A stretch of DNA of 21,095 nt from an uncultured Oscillospiraceae bacterium (lineage in GTDB: Bacteria > Bacillota > Clostridia > Oscillospirales > Oscillospiraceae), in contig CAKTKB010000014.1 of assembly GCA_934569195.1 (NCBI GenBank), forward strand, positions 1 through 21,095, given 5' to 3'. The position numbers and the translations under genes are program-made. The notes beneath the pieces were generated by a model, which did no database searches, was not told where the DNA came from, and saw only the letters and a program-made list of their open reading frames with translations. Positions 1 through 6,182 of this stretch are shown here, piece after piece (position 1 is the stretch's first letter; every line of letters begins with the position of its first letter).

Positions 1-65
1 GCCCTGATCGACAGTCCTCCCGGTTTCTTTATTACCAGTCTTCAATTTCTTCCATTAAAACAACA

Positions 66-103
66 AATCCGAACCCATGACCAATCGGCAAAAGGTTCGG
101 ATT
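66..103 (-). terminator. Intrinsic terminator of ssrA
   Basis: A perfect 10-bp inverted repeat (66-75 with 94-103) lies just beyond the 3' CCA end of the tmRNA gene. On the minus strand it is followed by a T-rich stretch running into position 50. The loop is 18 nt, longer than usual, but the position directly after ssrA makes a terminator role likely. Nothing recognisable is seen in bases 1-60. Confidence 0.7.
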
Positions 104-112
104 ATATTGTTT

Positions 113-461
113 TGGTGGAGGCGAGGGGAATCGAACCCCTGTCCGAAAGCAACTTGGAAGGAACTTCTCCGGGTGCAGTTTGTTATTTACATTCCCTCAA
201 ACCGGCGGGAACAAACACCCTCCGGAATTTGGTAGCTTCATAATGCATGGTACGCGCAAAGCTTTGCGTACGCACGGGCTCCACTCAAATCACACCCTAG
301 CCCGGCTCGTGGACCTTCCGGGGAGGATGGGCGCCTAATTAGGCAGCCAGGGCAACAGTATTGTTGTCAGTTAAATTTAAAAAAATACCCGTTTTATCGT
401 GGTCAGGCGCCACGACCCGCTATTCCAGCCTCACTACCCCCGTCGAAACCAGTACGCCCCC
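113..461 (-). ncRNA. ssrA: tmRNA (transfer-messenger RNA), trans-translation ribosome rescue
   Basis: The RNA rescues ribosomes stalled on broken mRNAs by acting first as an alanine tRNA and then as a short mRNA encoding a degradation tag. On the minus strand the 5' end (461 down) reads GGGGGCG, then the conserved GGTTTCGACG block, and the 3' end (to 113) carries a T-arm with TTCGA and an encoded CCA. The 7-bp acceptor stem pairs fully, with a G-U wobble at the third pair, the identity element for alanyl-tRNA synthetase. A pseudoknot-1 stem (397-402 with 410-415) precedes the tag frame. The tag frame ends at the TAA at 341-339 and encodes a C-terminus NLTDNNTVALAA, with the usual protease-recognised LAA end. 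The resume codon is not obvious because no GCA is found where expected. About 349 nt is a normal size. Its protein partner SmpB is encoded 0.6 kb upstream. Confidence 0.96.
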
Positions 462-536
462 GGATCAACAAAAATAGAAAGTCCGAAATGGACACGCCGC
501 CGGGCGAGCACAGGCCCGCCCGAACGGGTGATGCAA

Positions 537-1073
537 TCAGAATCTGCCGTAAGGATCCGGCAACTTGGTCGGCTCCGGATAGCTTTCGCCGTGCGTGTCT
601 ACCACAAGGGTGGCAATTCGCTGCTCGGCAAGGGGACGATCGTTCCGGTCCGTCTGGGTGGCGGCAATTGCGTCCACCACATCCATTCCGGAGGTGACTT
701 TGCCGAAGGCGGCATACTGCCCGTCCAGGTGCTTGGCATCGTCGTGCATGATAAAGAACTGGGAGCCGGCGCTGTTGGGGCTGGAGGAGCGGGCCATACT
801 CAGAACGCCCCGCTTGTGGCGCAGATCGTTCTTGACACCGTTGAAGAAAAACTCTCCCTTGATGCAGTATCCGGGACCGCCCATGCCGGTTCCCTCCGGG
901 CAGCCACCCTGGATCATAAAGCCGGGGATGACGCGATGGAAGATCAGCCCGTTATAGAAGCCCTTGTTGGCCAGGTCAATAAAATTGTATACGCTCTGGG
1001 GCGCCTTGTCGGGGAAAAGCTCACCGGAAATGACACCGCCGGATTCCATTGTGATGGTAAATGTTGGATTCAT
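537..1073 (-). CDS. ppiB: Cyclophilin-type peptidyl-prolyl cis-trans isomerase
   Basis: This 178-residue cytoplasmic protein catalyses cis-trans isomerisation of X-Pro bonds and assists folding. The cyclophilin core is complete: FHRVIPGFMIQGG at residues 45-57 supplies the catalytic Arg and the Phe/Met/Gln pocket, MAR follows near 93, SQFFI lies near 104-108, and LDGQYAAFGKV covers about 116-126. There is no signal peptide or membrane segment, so it is a single-domain cytosolic form. The ATG at 1073 lies 2 bases after the smpB stop codon, and its AAGGAG ribosome binding site is inside the last codons of smpB, which points to co-transcription and translational coupling. Downstream lies ssrA, about 75 bases away, separated by GC-rich inverted repeats. 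The family is certain; the physiological substrate cannot be told from sequence. Confidence 0.95.
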   Translation of the reverse strand: MNPTFTITMESGGVISGELFPDKAPQSVYNFIDLANKGFYNGLIFHRVIPGFMIQGGCPEGTGMGGPGYCIKGEFFFNGVKNDLRHKRGVLSMARSSSPNSAGSQFFIMHDDAKHLDGQYAAFGKVTSGMDVVDAIAATQTDRNDRPLAEQRIATLVVDTHGESYPEPTKLPDPYGRF

Positions 1074-1075
1074 GG

Positions 1076-1537
1076 TTAATATCGCTCCTTCATTGCACGG
1101 TCGATCTGACGCTTTGCGTCGCGCTCGGCGGCAGATTGACGCTTATCATAAAGTTTTTTGCCCTTGCACAGGCCAACCTTGACTTTGACGCGGCTGCCCT
1201 TAAAGTATACGGACAGGGGAATCAGAGAGTAGCCGTCCTGCTTGACCTTGCCGAACAGGCGCATAATCTCCCGCTTGTGCGCCAAAAGGCGGCGCGGACG
1301 GCGGGGATCCCGGTTAAAGATGTTGCCGTGCTCATAAGGTGAAATGTGCATCTGGTTGAGGATCAGCTCTCCATCCTTGATGCCGCACCAGGCATCCTTC
1401 AGGTTCAACGTCCCCTGGCGGATGGACTTGACCTCCGTGCCGCACAGCTCAATTCCTGCCTCGAATTCTTCCTCGACAAAGTATTCGTGGTAGGCCTCCC
1501 GGTTGCGGGCCATAACCTTGATATTTTCCTTTTCCAT
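1076..1537 (-). CDS. smpB: SsrA-binding protein SmpB
   Basis: SmpB binds the tRNA-like domain of tmRNA and delivers it to the empty A site of stalled ribosomes, where its basic C-terminal tail occupies the mRNA channel. Recognisable blocks are NREAYHEYF near the N-terminus, the OB-fold signature GTEVKSIRQG, LLAHKREI in the middle, and GLCKGKKLYDKR before a Lys/Arg-rich tail ending MKERY. I chose the ATG at 1537 (153 residues) because a G-rich ribosome binding site at 1547-1552 is 9 bases upstream; a GTG at 1546 in the same frame would overlap that site. Length and motifs are standard for the family. It is immediately followed by ppiB and then ssrA, so protein and RNA partners of trans-translation are clustered. 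Confidence 0.97.
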   Translation of the reverse strand: MEKENIKVMARNREAYHEYFVEEEFEAGIELCGTEVKSIRQGTLNLKDAWCGIKDGELILNQMHISPYEHGNIFNRDPRRPRRLLAHKREIMRLFGKVKQDGYSLIPLSVYFKGSRVKVKVGLCKGKKLYDKRQSAAERDAKRQIDRAMKERY

Positions 1538-1588
1538 ATGGCGCACCCCCCGGAATTTCTGCCTTGCAGCACACAGCTTACCACCATC

Positions 1589-1618
1589 AGTATAACACGT
1601 CTGTCAAGAGATCAGACG
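1589..1618 (-). promoter_or_regulatory. Possible smpB promoter with overlapping inverted repeat
   Basis: On the minus strand a TATACT hexamer (1594-1589) lies about 50 bases before smpB. Directly upstream is a perfect 6-bp inverted repeat, CGTCTG/CAGACG (1598-1603 with 1613-1618). A TTGACA hexamer is present inside the repeat but only 7 bases from TATACT, which is too close to be its -35 element. The -10 is plausible; the -35 is not resolved, and the repeat could be an operator or the weak end of the HAD transcript. Confidence 0.3.
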
Positions 1619-1635
1619 GAAAAGACCGGTAAAAT

Positions 1636-2292
1636 TCAGAATAACAGAGCGGCCAGATCCGCCGGTGTGGGACAGACGAAGGTACACAGAGCGGACATTT
1701 CTGCATAAATATCCGGAAATTCGGCCCGTCCCCAGCCGGCGAAAGCGATGGGGACACCGGCCTGGCGGGCCATGGTGTAACCGGGCTTCATATCGTCCAC
1801 AACCAGGAGCTGCTCGGGACGGAGGGAATACCGCTGCATGATGTCCGTAAGGGCGTAGGGGCTGGGCTTGCGCAGCGCTTCGGGCAGATCCCAGCTATAG
1901 ACCGCATCCGGCTCCAGCCGGAAATGGGTGCGGTAGTCCCTTAGAATATTTTCCGTACTGGAGTGAGAGACAACGCAAATCAGCCCGCCCTCGGCCTTTT
2001 GCCTGCGAATGATTTCGGCTATGCCGGGGTATGCGGGGGGAATATGGCTGCGCACATAGACAAGCCAAGCCTGAAATTCGTCCTCCAGCTCCTGCTGGGT
2101 GAAGTGAAATCGCTCCCGGCACATACCGGCGAAGCCCGGATGAAAGCAGCCCGCGGTGTACTCCGCCAGGGAAATGGTCTGCCCGGGGCGGTACTGCTCC
2201 AGAATCTGGCAGAAAAAGGGGTAGTTAATGGTTTGCTCGCTTTGGACAACGGTGTCGTCGTGGTCCAGCACCAGACAGGGGAAATGCAGCAT
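1636..2292 (-). CDS. HAD-superfamily hydrolase, phosphoglycolate-phosphatase-like
   Basis: This 218-residue soluble protein has the four haloacid dehalogenase motifs. Motif I is LDHDDTVV with Asp10 as the expected nucleophile and Asp12 as acid/base. Motif II is the Ser-rich VVSHSS near 107-112, motif III Lys142 in RKPSP, and motif IV VVDDMKPG near 164-171 with the Mg-binding Asp pair. A helical cap domain between motifs I and II (about residues 20-90) suggests a type I cap as in phosphoglycolate and sugar-phosphate phosphatases. The substrate cannot be assigned. The ATG at 2292 follows a GAAGGGA ribosome binding site. It is encoded 98 bases upstream of smpB on the same strand and divergently from a NUDIX gene. 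A housekeeping metabolite-repair phosphatase is the most likely role, by inference. Confidence 0.85.
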   Translation of the reverse strand: MLHFPCLVLDHDDTVVQSEQTINYPFFCQILEQYRPGQTISLAEYTAGCFHPGFAGMCRERFHFTQQELEDEFQAWLVYVRSHIPPAYPGIAEIIRRQKAEGGLICVVSHSSTENILRDYRTHFRLEPDAVYSWDLPEALRKPSPYALTDIMQRYSLRPEQLLVVDDMKPGYTMARQAGVPIAFAGWGRAEFPDIYAEMSALCTFVCPTPADLAALLF

Positions 2293-2391
2293 GGGAACTT
2301 TCCCTTCTTTCTATCTTGCGTTTTGGCCATTATAACAAAGAGAGACGGTACAGACAAGAGGGAAGCGGGGAAAATCCGGAGAAACCGCGAT

Positions 2392-2425
2392 TTTTGTGGA
2401 ATTTTCCACCAAAATGTGTTATTCT
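2392..2425 (+). promoter_or_regulatory. Inverted repeat and possible promoter before the NUDIX gene
   Basis: An interrupted palindrome at 2392-2414 has arms TTTTGTGGAA and TCCACCAAAA. It lies in the intergenic space between the divergent HAD and NUDIX genes. A TATTCT hexamer at 2420-2425 could be the -10 for the NUDIX gene, but no convincing -35 is found 17 bases upstream. The palindrome would overlap the -35 region, a typical place for an operator. Evidence is pattern only. Confidence 0.3.
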
Positions 2426-2447
2426 GACACACAGGAGGCGGAAAGAG

Positions 2448-2981
2448 ATGAAATGGAAATCCTATTTGGCTGCCCGCCGGGCAAAGGACGGCAGCAGAGA
2501 GATTGCGCGTTTTTTTCTGGGAGATCCCAACGCGCCCAAGCCCACCATGAGGACCCACCTAGGAGCCAATGCACTGATCACCTGGGACGGAAAGCTTTTG
2601 CTGGAAAGACGGCGGGACAGTGACGTATGGGGCCTGATCGGCGGCGGCGTGAAGCGGGGAGAGACATCTCGCCAGGCTATGGCCCGTGAGACGTGGGAGG
2701 AAATCGGAATGCGGATTCCGCCGGACCGCTTCCAAAAGCTGGGGGTATACGACGGACGGGACCGTATTGCGGCCTTCCGGGACGGAAGCGTGTGGCGGAT
2801 GGTGATCGTTGTGTATACACTGGTCCTGCAGGACATGCCCGGGATGCGTATCAGCTCGGAGTCCAAGGAGCTTGCCTTTTTTGCACCGGAGGAGATTCCG
2901 GGGCTGAAGATCGCGGTTACCCATGGAGATATTGTTGGGGATTGGCTTGAGAAAATGGGGAACGGAAGGGCGGAAACCTAA
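2448..2981 (+). CDS. NUDIX hydrolase
   Basis: This 177-residue protein carries a complete NUDIX box at about residues 66-88: GGVKRGE, then RETWEEIG, fitting G-x5-E-x7-RE-x2-EE-x-G. The box places the metal-binding glutamates that cleave nucleoside diphosphates linked to another moiety. An N-terminal segment of about 38 residues precedes the fold. The substrate is unknown; 8-oxo-dGTP or other damaged nucleotides are possible for this size class. The ATG at 2448 was chosen because a perfect AGGAGG at 2433-2438 lies 9 bases upstream; the frame remains open further upstream without a comparable site. The gene precedes the large RNA locus by only about 45 bases, so read-through from its promoter into that RNA is possible. 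Confidence 0.88.
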   Translation: MKWKSYLAARRAKDGSREIARFFLGDPNAPKPTMRTHLGANALITWDGKLLLERRRDSDVWGLIGGGVKRGETSRQAMARETWEEIGMRIPPDRFQKLGVYDGRDRIAAFRDGSVWRMVIVVYTLVLQDMPGMRISSESKELAFFAPEEIPGLKIAVTHGDIVGDWLEKMGNGRAET

Positions 2982-2989
2982 AAAAATAC

Positions 2990-3018
2990 TTGTATATTCA
3001 TAAAAAGTATGCTATCAT
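2990..3018 (+). promoter_or_regulatory. Promoter of the OLE RNA / dxs operon
   Basis: A TTGTAT -35 (2990-2995), a 17-bp spacer and a TATCAT -10 (3013-3018, five of six consensus bases) predict a start at about 3025-3027. That is exactly where the closing helix of the structured RNA begins. An AT-rich inverted repeat, ATACTT/AAGTAT (2986-2991 with 3005-3010), spans the -35 and spacer and might be a regulator site. The coincidence of predicted start and RNA 5' end strengthens the call. Confidence 0.7.
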
Positions 3019-3025
3019 TTATGCT

Positions 3026-3637
3026 GACGACGCAGTATTCTAGTCAAGACGACTCGCCCCCAGGAAGGGCCTAAAAATCCTTTGAAGGGCATATCGATGA
3101 AGTCCCTGGTGCCTGCTTTTTACGCCCAGTTTAGGGTGGGTGCTGGGGGTTAAGGATCCCGGGCGCACTCCAATGGCATGGAGTATCCGTCCCGGTTTCC
3201 GTGGAGACCTTTTCTTGTGTGACGACGGATAGATTCCCCTACAGGGACCCGTTCGCGTACGAACTAGGTATGAACCTGCAAGGCAGTGCACAGAATCGTG
3301 TGCTGTGTGCAGAGTAGCCTGCCTTGAGTGGGTATGCCGGGGAAAGAAGATCGACGCGGCCGGATGCTTTGGCCAAAGCCTCTGCCGATATTGCTTCTGG
3401 AAACCATACCTGCAAAAGAGGATAAGGGTGGGATCGTTTTGCTGCGGAAATCGCCTAGACTGTCGTAATGGGGCAGACGGGGGATTGCAGTACGGACTAA
3501 GTGGCAATCGGGTATTCAATCTGGCAACACTTGAGCGGGGAGACGAAACGGAAACGGCCTGCGCGGCAACGGCAGGTTCTCCTGCGGGGAAAACCAACCC
3601 GACCTAAGCCGTAAGATTTATCCCGTCTGCTGTCGTC
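3026..3637 (+). ncRNA. ole: OLE RNA (ornate large extremophilic RNA), large structured ncRNA
   Basis: About 612 nt of sequence with no credible coding frame lies between the NUDIX gene and a membrane-protein gene. Size, position and neighbours match OLE RNA, which is always found just upstream of oapA in operons with dxs, tlyA, argR and recN. Helices visible by eye: a closing stem GACGACGCAG (3026-3035) with 3627-3637, one bulged base; ACTCC/GGAGT hairpin near 3165-3183; TATCCGTC/GACGGATA (3184-3191 with 3224-3231); GTTCG/CGAAC hairpin (3251-3264); CAAGGCAG/CTGCCTTG (3279-3286 with 3319-3326) enclosing TGCACAG/CTGTGTGCA; a possible long-range AGGTATG/CATACCT (3266-3272 with 3405-3411); and GCAGG/CCTGC with a 4-nt loop (3572-3585). 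In Bacillus halodurans OLE is known to sit at the membrane with OapA, OapB and OapC and to affect tolerance of cold, alcohol and Mg. I recognise the class from context and architecture, not by alignment. RNase P RNA was considered and lacks its conserved blocks. Confidence 0.9.
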
Positions 3638-3666
3638 CTTCTTTTTTATCTCAGAGAAGCTTTGAA

Positions 3667-4293
3667 ATGTTATCTGTTACGGAAACGGAGTGTGGAGGTA
3701 CCTTGTCGAGACCTGGTTCAGGCGCGGCAGCCAAAGAGCGATCCAAGGCGATTCGCTGGTTTATTACGATTTTTCTCGTGACCATTGTGGTCTCCGGGAC
3801 CATATCCTTCCTGTCGGAGCAGATCATGTCCGACAGCGGCATTCTGGTGGCGTTTATCATCCTGCTTGTGATTGTCCTGGTGGGCATTTTGTTTGATATT
3901 ATAGGCGTGGCGGTCACTTCGGCAGACGAGACGCCGTTTCACTCCATGGCGGCGCGGAAGGTACCCGGCGCGATAGAATCCATTCGTCTGCTGCGCAATG
4001 CGGAGCGTGTCAGCTCCATCTGCAACGACGTGATCGGAGACATCTGCGGCGTGGTGTCCGGCTCCGCCTCTGCAACCATTGCGGCGCAGGTCCTGGCGAG
4101 CGGCAGCTTCCGCTGGCCCAAGCTCCTGCCGCTGGCTATGTCCGCCCTGGTGGCGGGCCTGACGGTGGGGGGCAAGGCAATCGGCAAGACCTTCGCCATC
4201 GGCTCCTGTACAGCCATTGTACACACTGCGGGAAAGTGCGTCTATTATTTGCGCCATTTGCCTGCGGTGCTGAGAAAGAAATCAAAACGATAG
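3667..4293 (+). CDS. oapA: OLE-associated membrane protein OapA
   Basis: This protein of up to 208 residues is predicted to be integral to the membrane. Hydrophobic segments lie at about 30-50, 59-80, 124-143 and 152-172, and the C-terminus is basic (RKKSKR). The block FDIIGVAVTSADETPFHSMA at about 76-95 just after TM2 resembles the DUF21/CNNM-like core that OapA shares with Mg-transport-related proteins. In the literature OapA binds OLE RNA and anchors it at the inner face of the membrane. The gene starts about 30 bases after the RNA's 3' closing stem and is followed by dxs after 14 bases. The start is uncertain: the ATG at 3667 has only a weak ribosome site, while an in-frame TTG at 3703 has GGAGG at 3694-3698 (spacing short, 4 bases) and would give 196 residues, still including all membrane segments. 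Confidence 0.9.
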   Translation: MLSVTETECGGTLSRPGSGAAAKERSKAIRWFITIFLVTIVVSGTISFLSEQIMSDSGILVAFIILLVIVLVGILFDIIGVAVTSADETPFHSMAARKVPGAIESIRLLRNAERVSSICNDVIGDICGVVSGSASATIAAQVLASGSFRWPKLLPLAMSALVAGLTVGGKAIGKTFAIGSCTAIVHTAGKCVYYLRHLPAVLRKKSKR

Positions 4294-4307
4294 GTTGTGT
4301 CACAATT

Positions 4308-6182
4308 TTGAGTATACTCGAGAAGATTCGGGGACATGAGGACCTGCTTCATCTGAACGACGGCGATCGAAAGATCCTGTGCGAGGAGATCCGGGAATAC
4401 TTGGTTTCCCATGTAGCTAAGACGGGCGGGCATCTGGCGTCCAATCTGGGCGTTGTTGAGCTATCTGTCGCCATCGAGACCGTTTTTGACACCAATAAAG
4501 ACCGCCTGGTATTCGATGTGGGTCACCAGTCTTATATTCATAAGCTGCTGACAGGACGCCAGGCGGGTTTTGAACATTTGCGCCAGTTCGGCGGGATGGC
4601 AGGCTTCCCCAAGCCCCGGGAAAGCGACGCGGATGCCTTCGTGGCGGGGCATGCCTCCAGCTCCGTATCCATAGCCCTGGGTATGGCCCGGGCCAGAACC
4701 CTTATGGGGGGAGAGTACCGGGTGATTGCCCTGCTGGGTGACGGAGCGGCGACGGGCGGACTGGCATACGAGGGCCTGAATGATGCCGGCGTGAGCAAGG
4801 AACCCCTGATCGTCATTCTGAACGACAATGAAATGTCGATTGACCGGAACGTGGGCGGTATGGCCCGGCATCTGTCCCGGATTCGTATGCTCGACGGATA
4901 CCTGGGCATGAAAAAGCGCTTCCGCCGGTTTGCGGACCGGGTCCCCGGGGGGCAGCTTCTGCTGAAGGCCGGGCGGGCGGCACGGGATTTTTTGAAGCGC
5001 CGCCTGATACAGACGACTATGTTTGAGCAGATGGGCTTTTTCTATATGGGGCCTGTGGACGGGCATGATACGCACCGGTTGATTTCTGTTTTGCGGTCGG
5101 CAGCCAACATGAACCGGCCGGTCCTGATCCATGTGATCACGCAGAAGGGCCGGGGATACCTGCCTGCGGAGGAAAATCCGGCGCAGTTTCACGGTATCGG
5201 CAAGTTTGATCCTCTGACCGGCCGTCAGCTGAAGGTGTCCGTTCCTACGTTTTCCGACACCTTCGGCCGGACGATGATGACGCTTGCGGATCGGGATGCC
5301 CGCATCTGTGCCATTACGGCGGCCATGCCGGGCGGCACGGGGCTGCTGGAATTCAAAAATGCTTATCCCCGCAGAACCTTTGACGTCGGAATCGCAGAGG
5401 AGCACGCGGTGTCCATGGCGGGCGGACTGGCCAAGCAGGGAATGATCCCGGTGGTGGCCATCTATTCCACCTTTCTCCAGCGGGCGTACGATATGATTTT
5501 GCAGGATGTGGCGCTGCTGCATCTGCATGTGGTATTTGCCGTAGACCGGGCCGGACTGGTGGGCGAGGACGGAGAGACGCACCACGGCGTGTTTGACGTG
5601 GGCTTCCTGCGCCAGGTGCCCGGATTGCTGCTGCTGTGTCCGGCGAGCCGCAAGGAGTTGGCCGCCATGCTGACATGGGCGATAGAGGAGTATGAGGGAC
5701 CGGTAGCGGTGCGCTATCCGAGGGGCGGAGACCGAGGCTTTGAAGGAAGCTTCTGGCAGGTCACGCCGGAGCTGCCCAGGCTGGGCGCAGCGGCGTGTCA
5801 CCGAGAGGGTACGGACCTGACCTTCGTTACCTACGGGACGGTCCTGGAGAATGTAGAGCAGGCGGCGCAGATTCTGGCGGACCGAGGCGTGACCTGCCGT
5901 ATTCTGCGGCTGCTTACGGTGGCACCGCTGCCGGTGGATGCGGTGGCGGAGCAGATGGCGCCGGACGGTCCGGTGATCGTGGCAGAGGAGGTCTGCGGCG
6001 GCTCCGGCATTCGGGAGGAGCTGGCCTGGAAGCTGCGGCAGAGAAAGCCGGACTGCCGGGTGGAGGGACTGGACCTGGGACACCGGTTTATTTCCCACGG
6101 CAGCATGGGCGAGCTGTACCGCGACTGCGGACTCGATGGCCCGTCCATTGCAGAATTTGCACAGGAGGTTATGGGAAAGTGA
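4308..6182 (+). CDS. dxs: 1-deoxy-D-xylulose-5-phosphate synthase
   Basis: Dxs condenses pyruvate and glyceraldehyde 3-phosphate in a thiamine diphosphate-dependent reaction, the entry step of the non-mevalonate isoprenoid pathway. Visible landmarks are KTGGHLASNLGVVEL near 38-52, GHQSY near 72-76, the ThDP/Mg site GDGAATGG near 144-151 with the later LNDNEMS, YMGPVDGHD near 250, and the pyrimidine-domain GIAEEHAVSMAGG near 361-373. The frame is open upstream to an ATG at 4236, but that would overlap oapA and add residues the family lacks. The TTG at 4308 yields MSILEKI..., the expected N-terminus, and 624 residues, the usual length. Its ribosome site is weak (AGG overlapping the oapA stop), so translation is probably coupled to oapA. 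The stop overlaps the tlyA start. Confidence 0.96.
   Translation: MSILEKIRGHEDLLHLNDGDRKILCEEIREYLVSHVAKTGGHLASNLGVVELSVAIETVFDTNKDRLVFDVGHQSYIHKLLTGRQAGFEHLRQFGGMAGFPKPRESDADAFVAGHASSSVSIALGMARARTLMGGEYRVIALLGDGAATGGLAYEGLNDAGVSKEPLIVILNDNEMSIDRNVGGMARHLSRIRMLDGYLGMKKRFRRFADRVPGGQLLLKAGRAARDFLKRRLIQTTMFEQMGFFYMGPVDGHDTHRLISVLRSAANMNRPVLIHVITQKGRGYLPAEENPAQFHGIGKFDPLTGRQLKVSVPTFSDTFGRTMMTLADRDARICAITAAMPGGTGLLEFKNAYPRRTFDVGIAEEHAVSMAGGLAKQGMIPVVAIYSTFLQRAYDMILQDVALLHLHVVFAVDRAGLVGEDGETHHGVFDVGFLRQVPGLLLLCPASRKELAAMLTWAIEEYEGPVAVRYPRGGDRGFEGSFWQVTPELPRLGAAACHREGTDLTFVTYGTVLENVEQAAQILADRGVTCRILRLLTVAPLPVDAVAEQMAPDGPVIVAEEVCGGSGIREELAWKLRQRKPDCRVEGLDLGHRFISHGSMGELYRDCGLDGPSIAEFAQEVMGK

Noticed and set aside
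399..1079. 226-codon plus-strand frame across ssrA 5' end and ppiB
   Set aside because: It covers the tmRNA 5' domain and the antisense of a complete cyclophilin; no ribosome site.
1589..1607. TTGACA and TATACT hexamers before smpB read as one promoter
   Set aside because: They are only 7 bases apart, so they cannot be a -35/-10 pair; only the -10 was kept at low confidence.
3040..3607. Open frames on both strands (185 codons minus, 100 codons plus) within the non-coding locus
   Set aside because: No ribosome sites, compositions unlike proteins (Pro/Arg/Ser/Cys-rich), and the sequence is explained by RNA helices.
3026..3637. RNase P RNA as an alternative identity
   Set aside because: The conserved RNase P blocks such as GAGGAAAGTCC and ACAGAAA are absent, and gene context fits OLE.
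4236..4307. Upstream ATG extension of dxs
   Set aside because: It would overlap oapA by 58 bases and add residues not found in the family; the TTG at 4308 restores the expected N-terminus.
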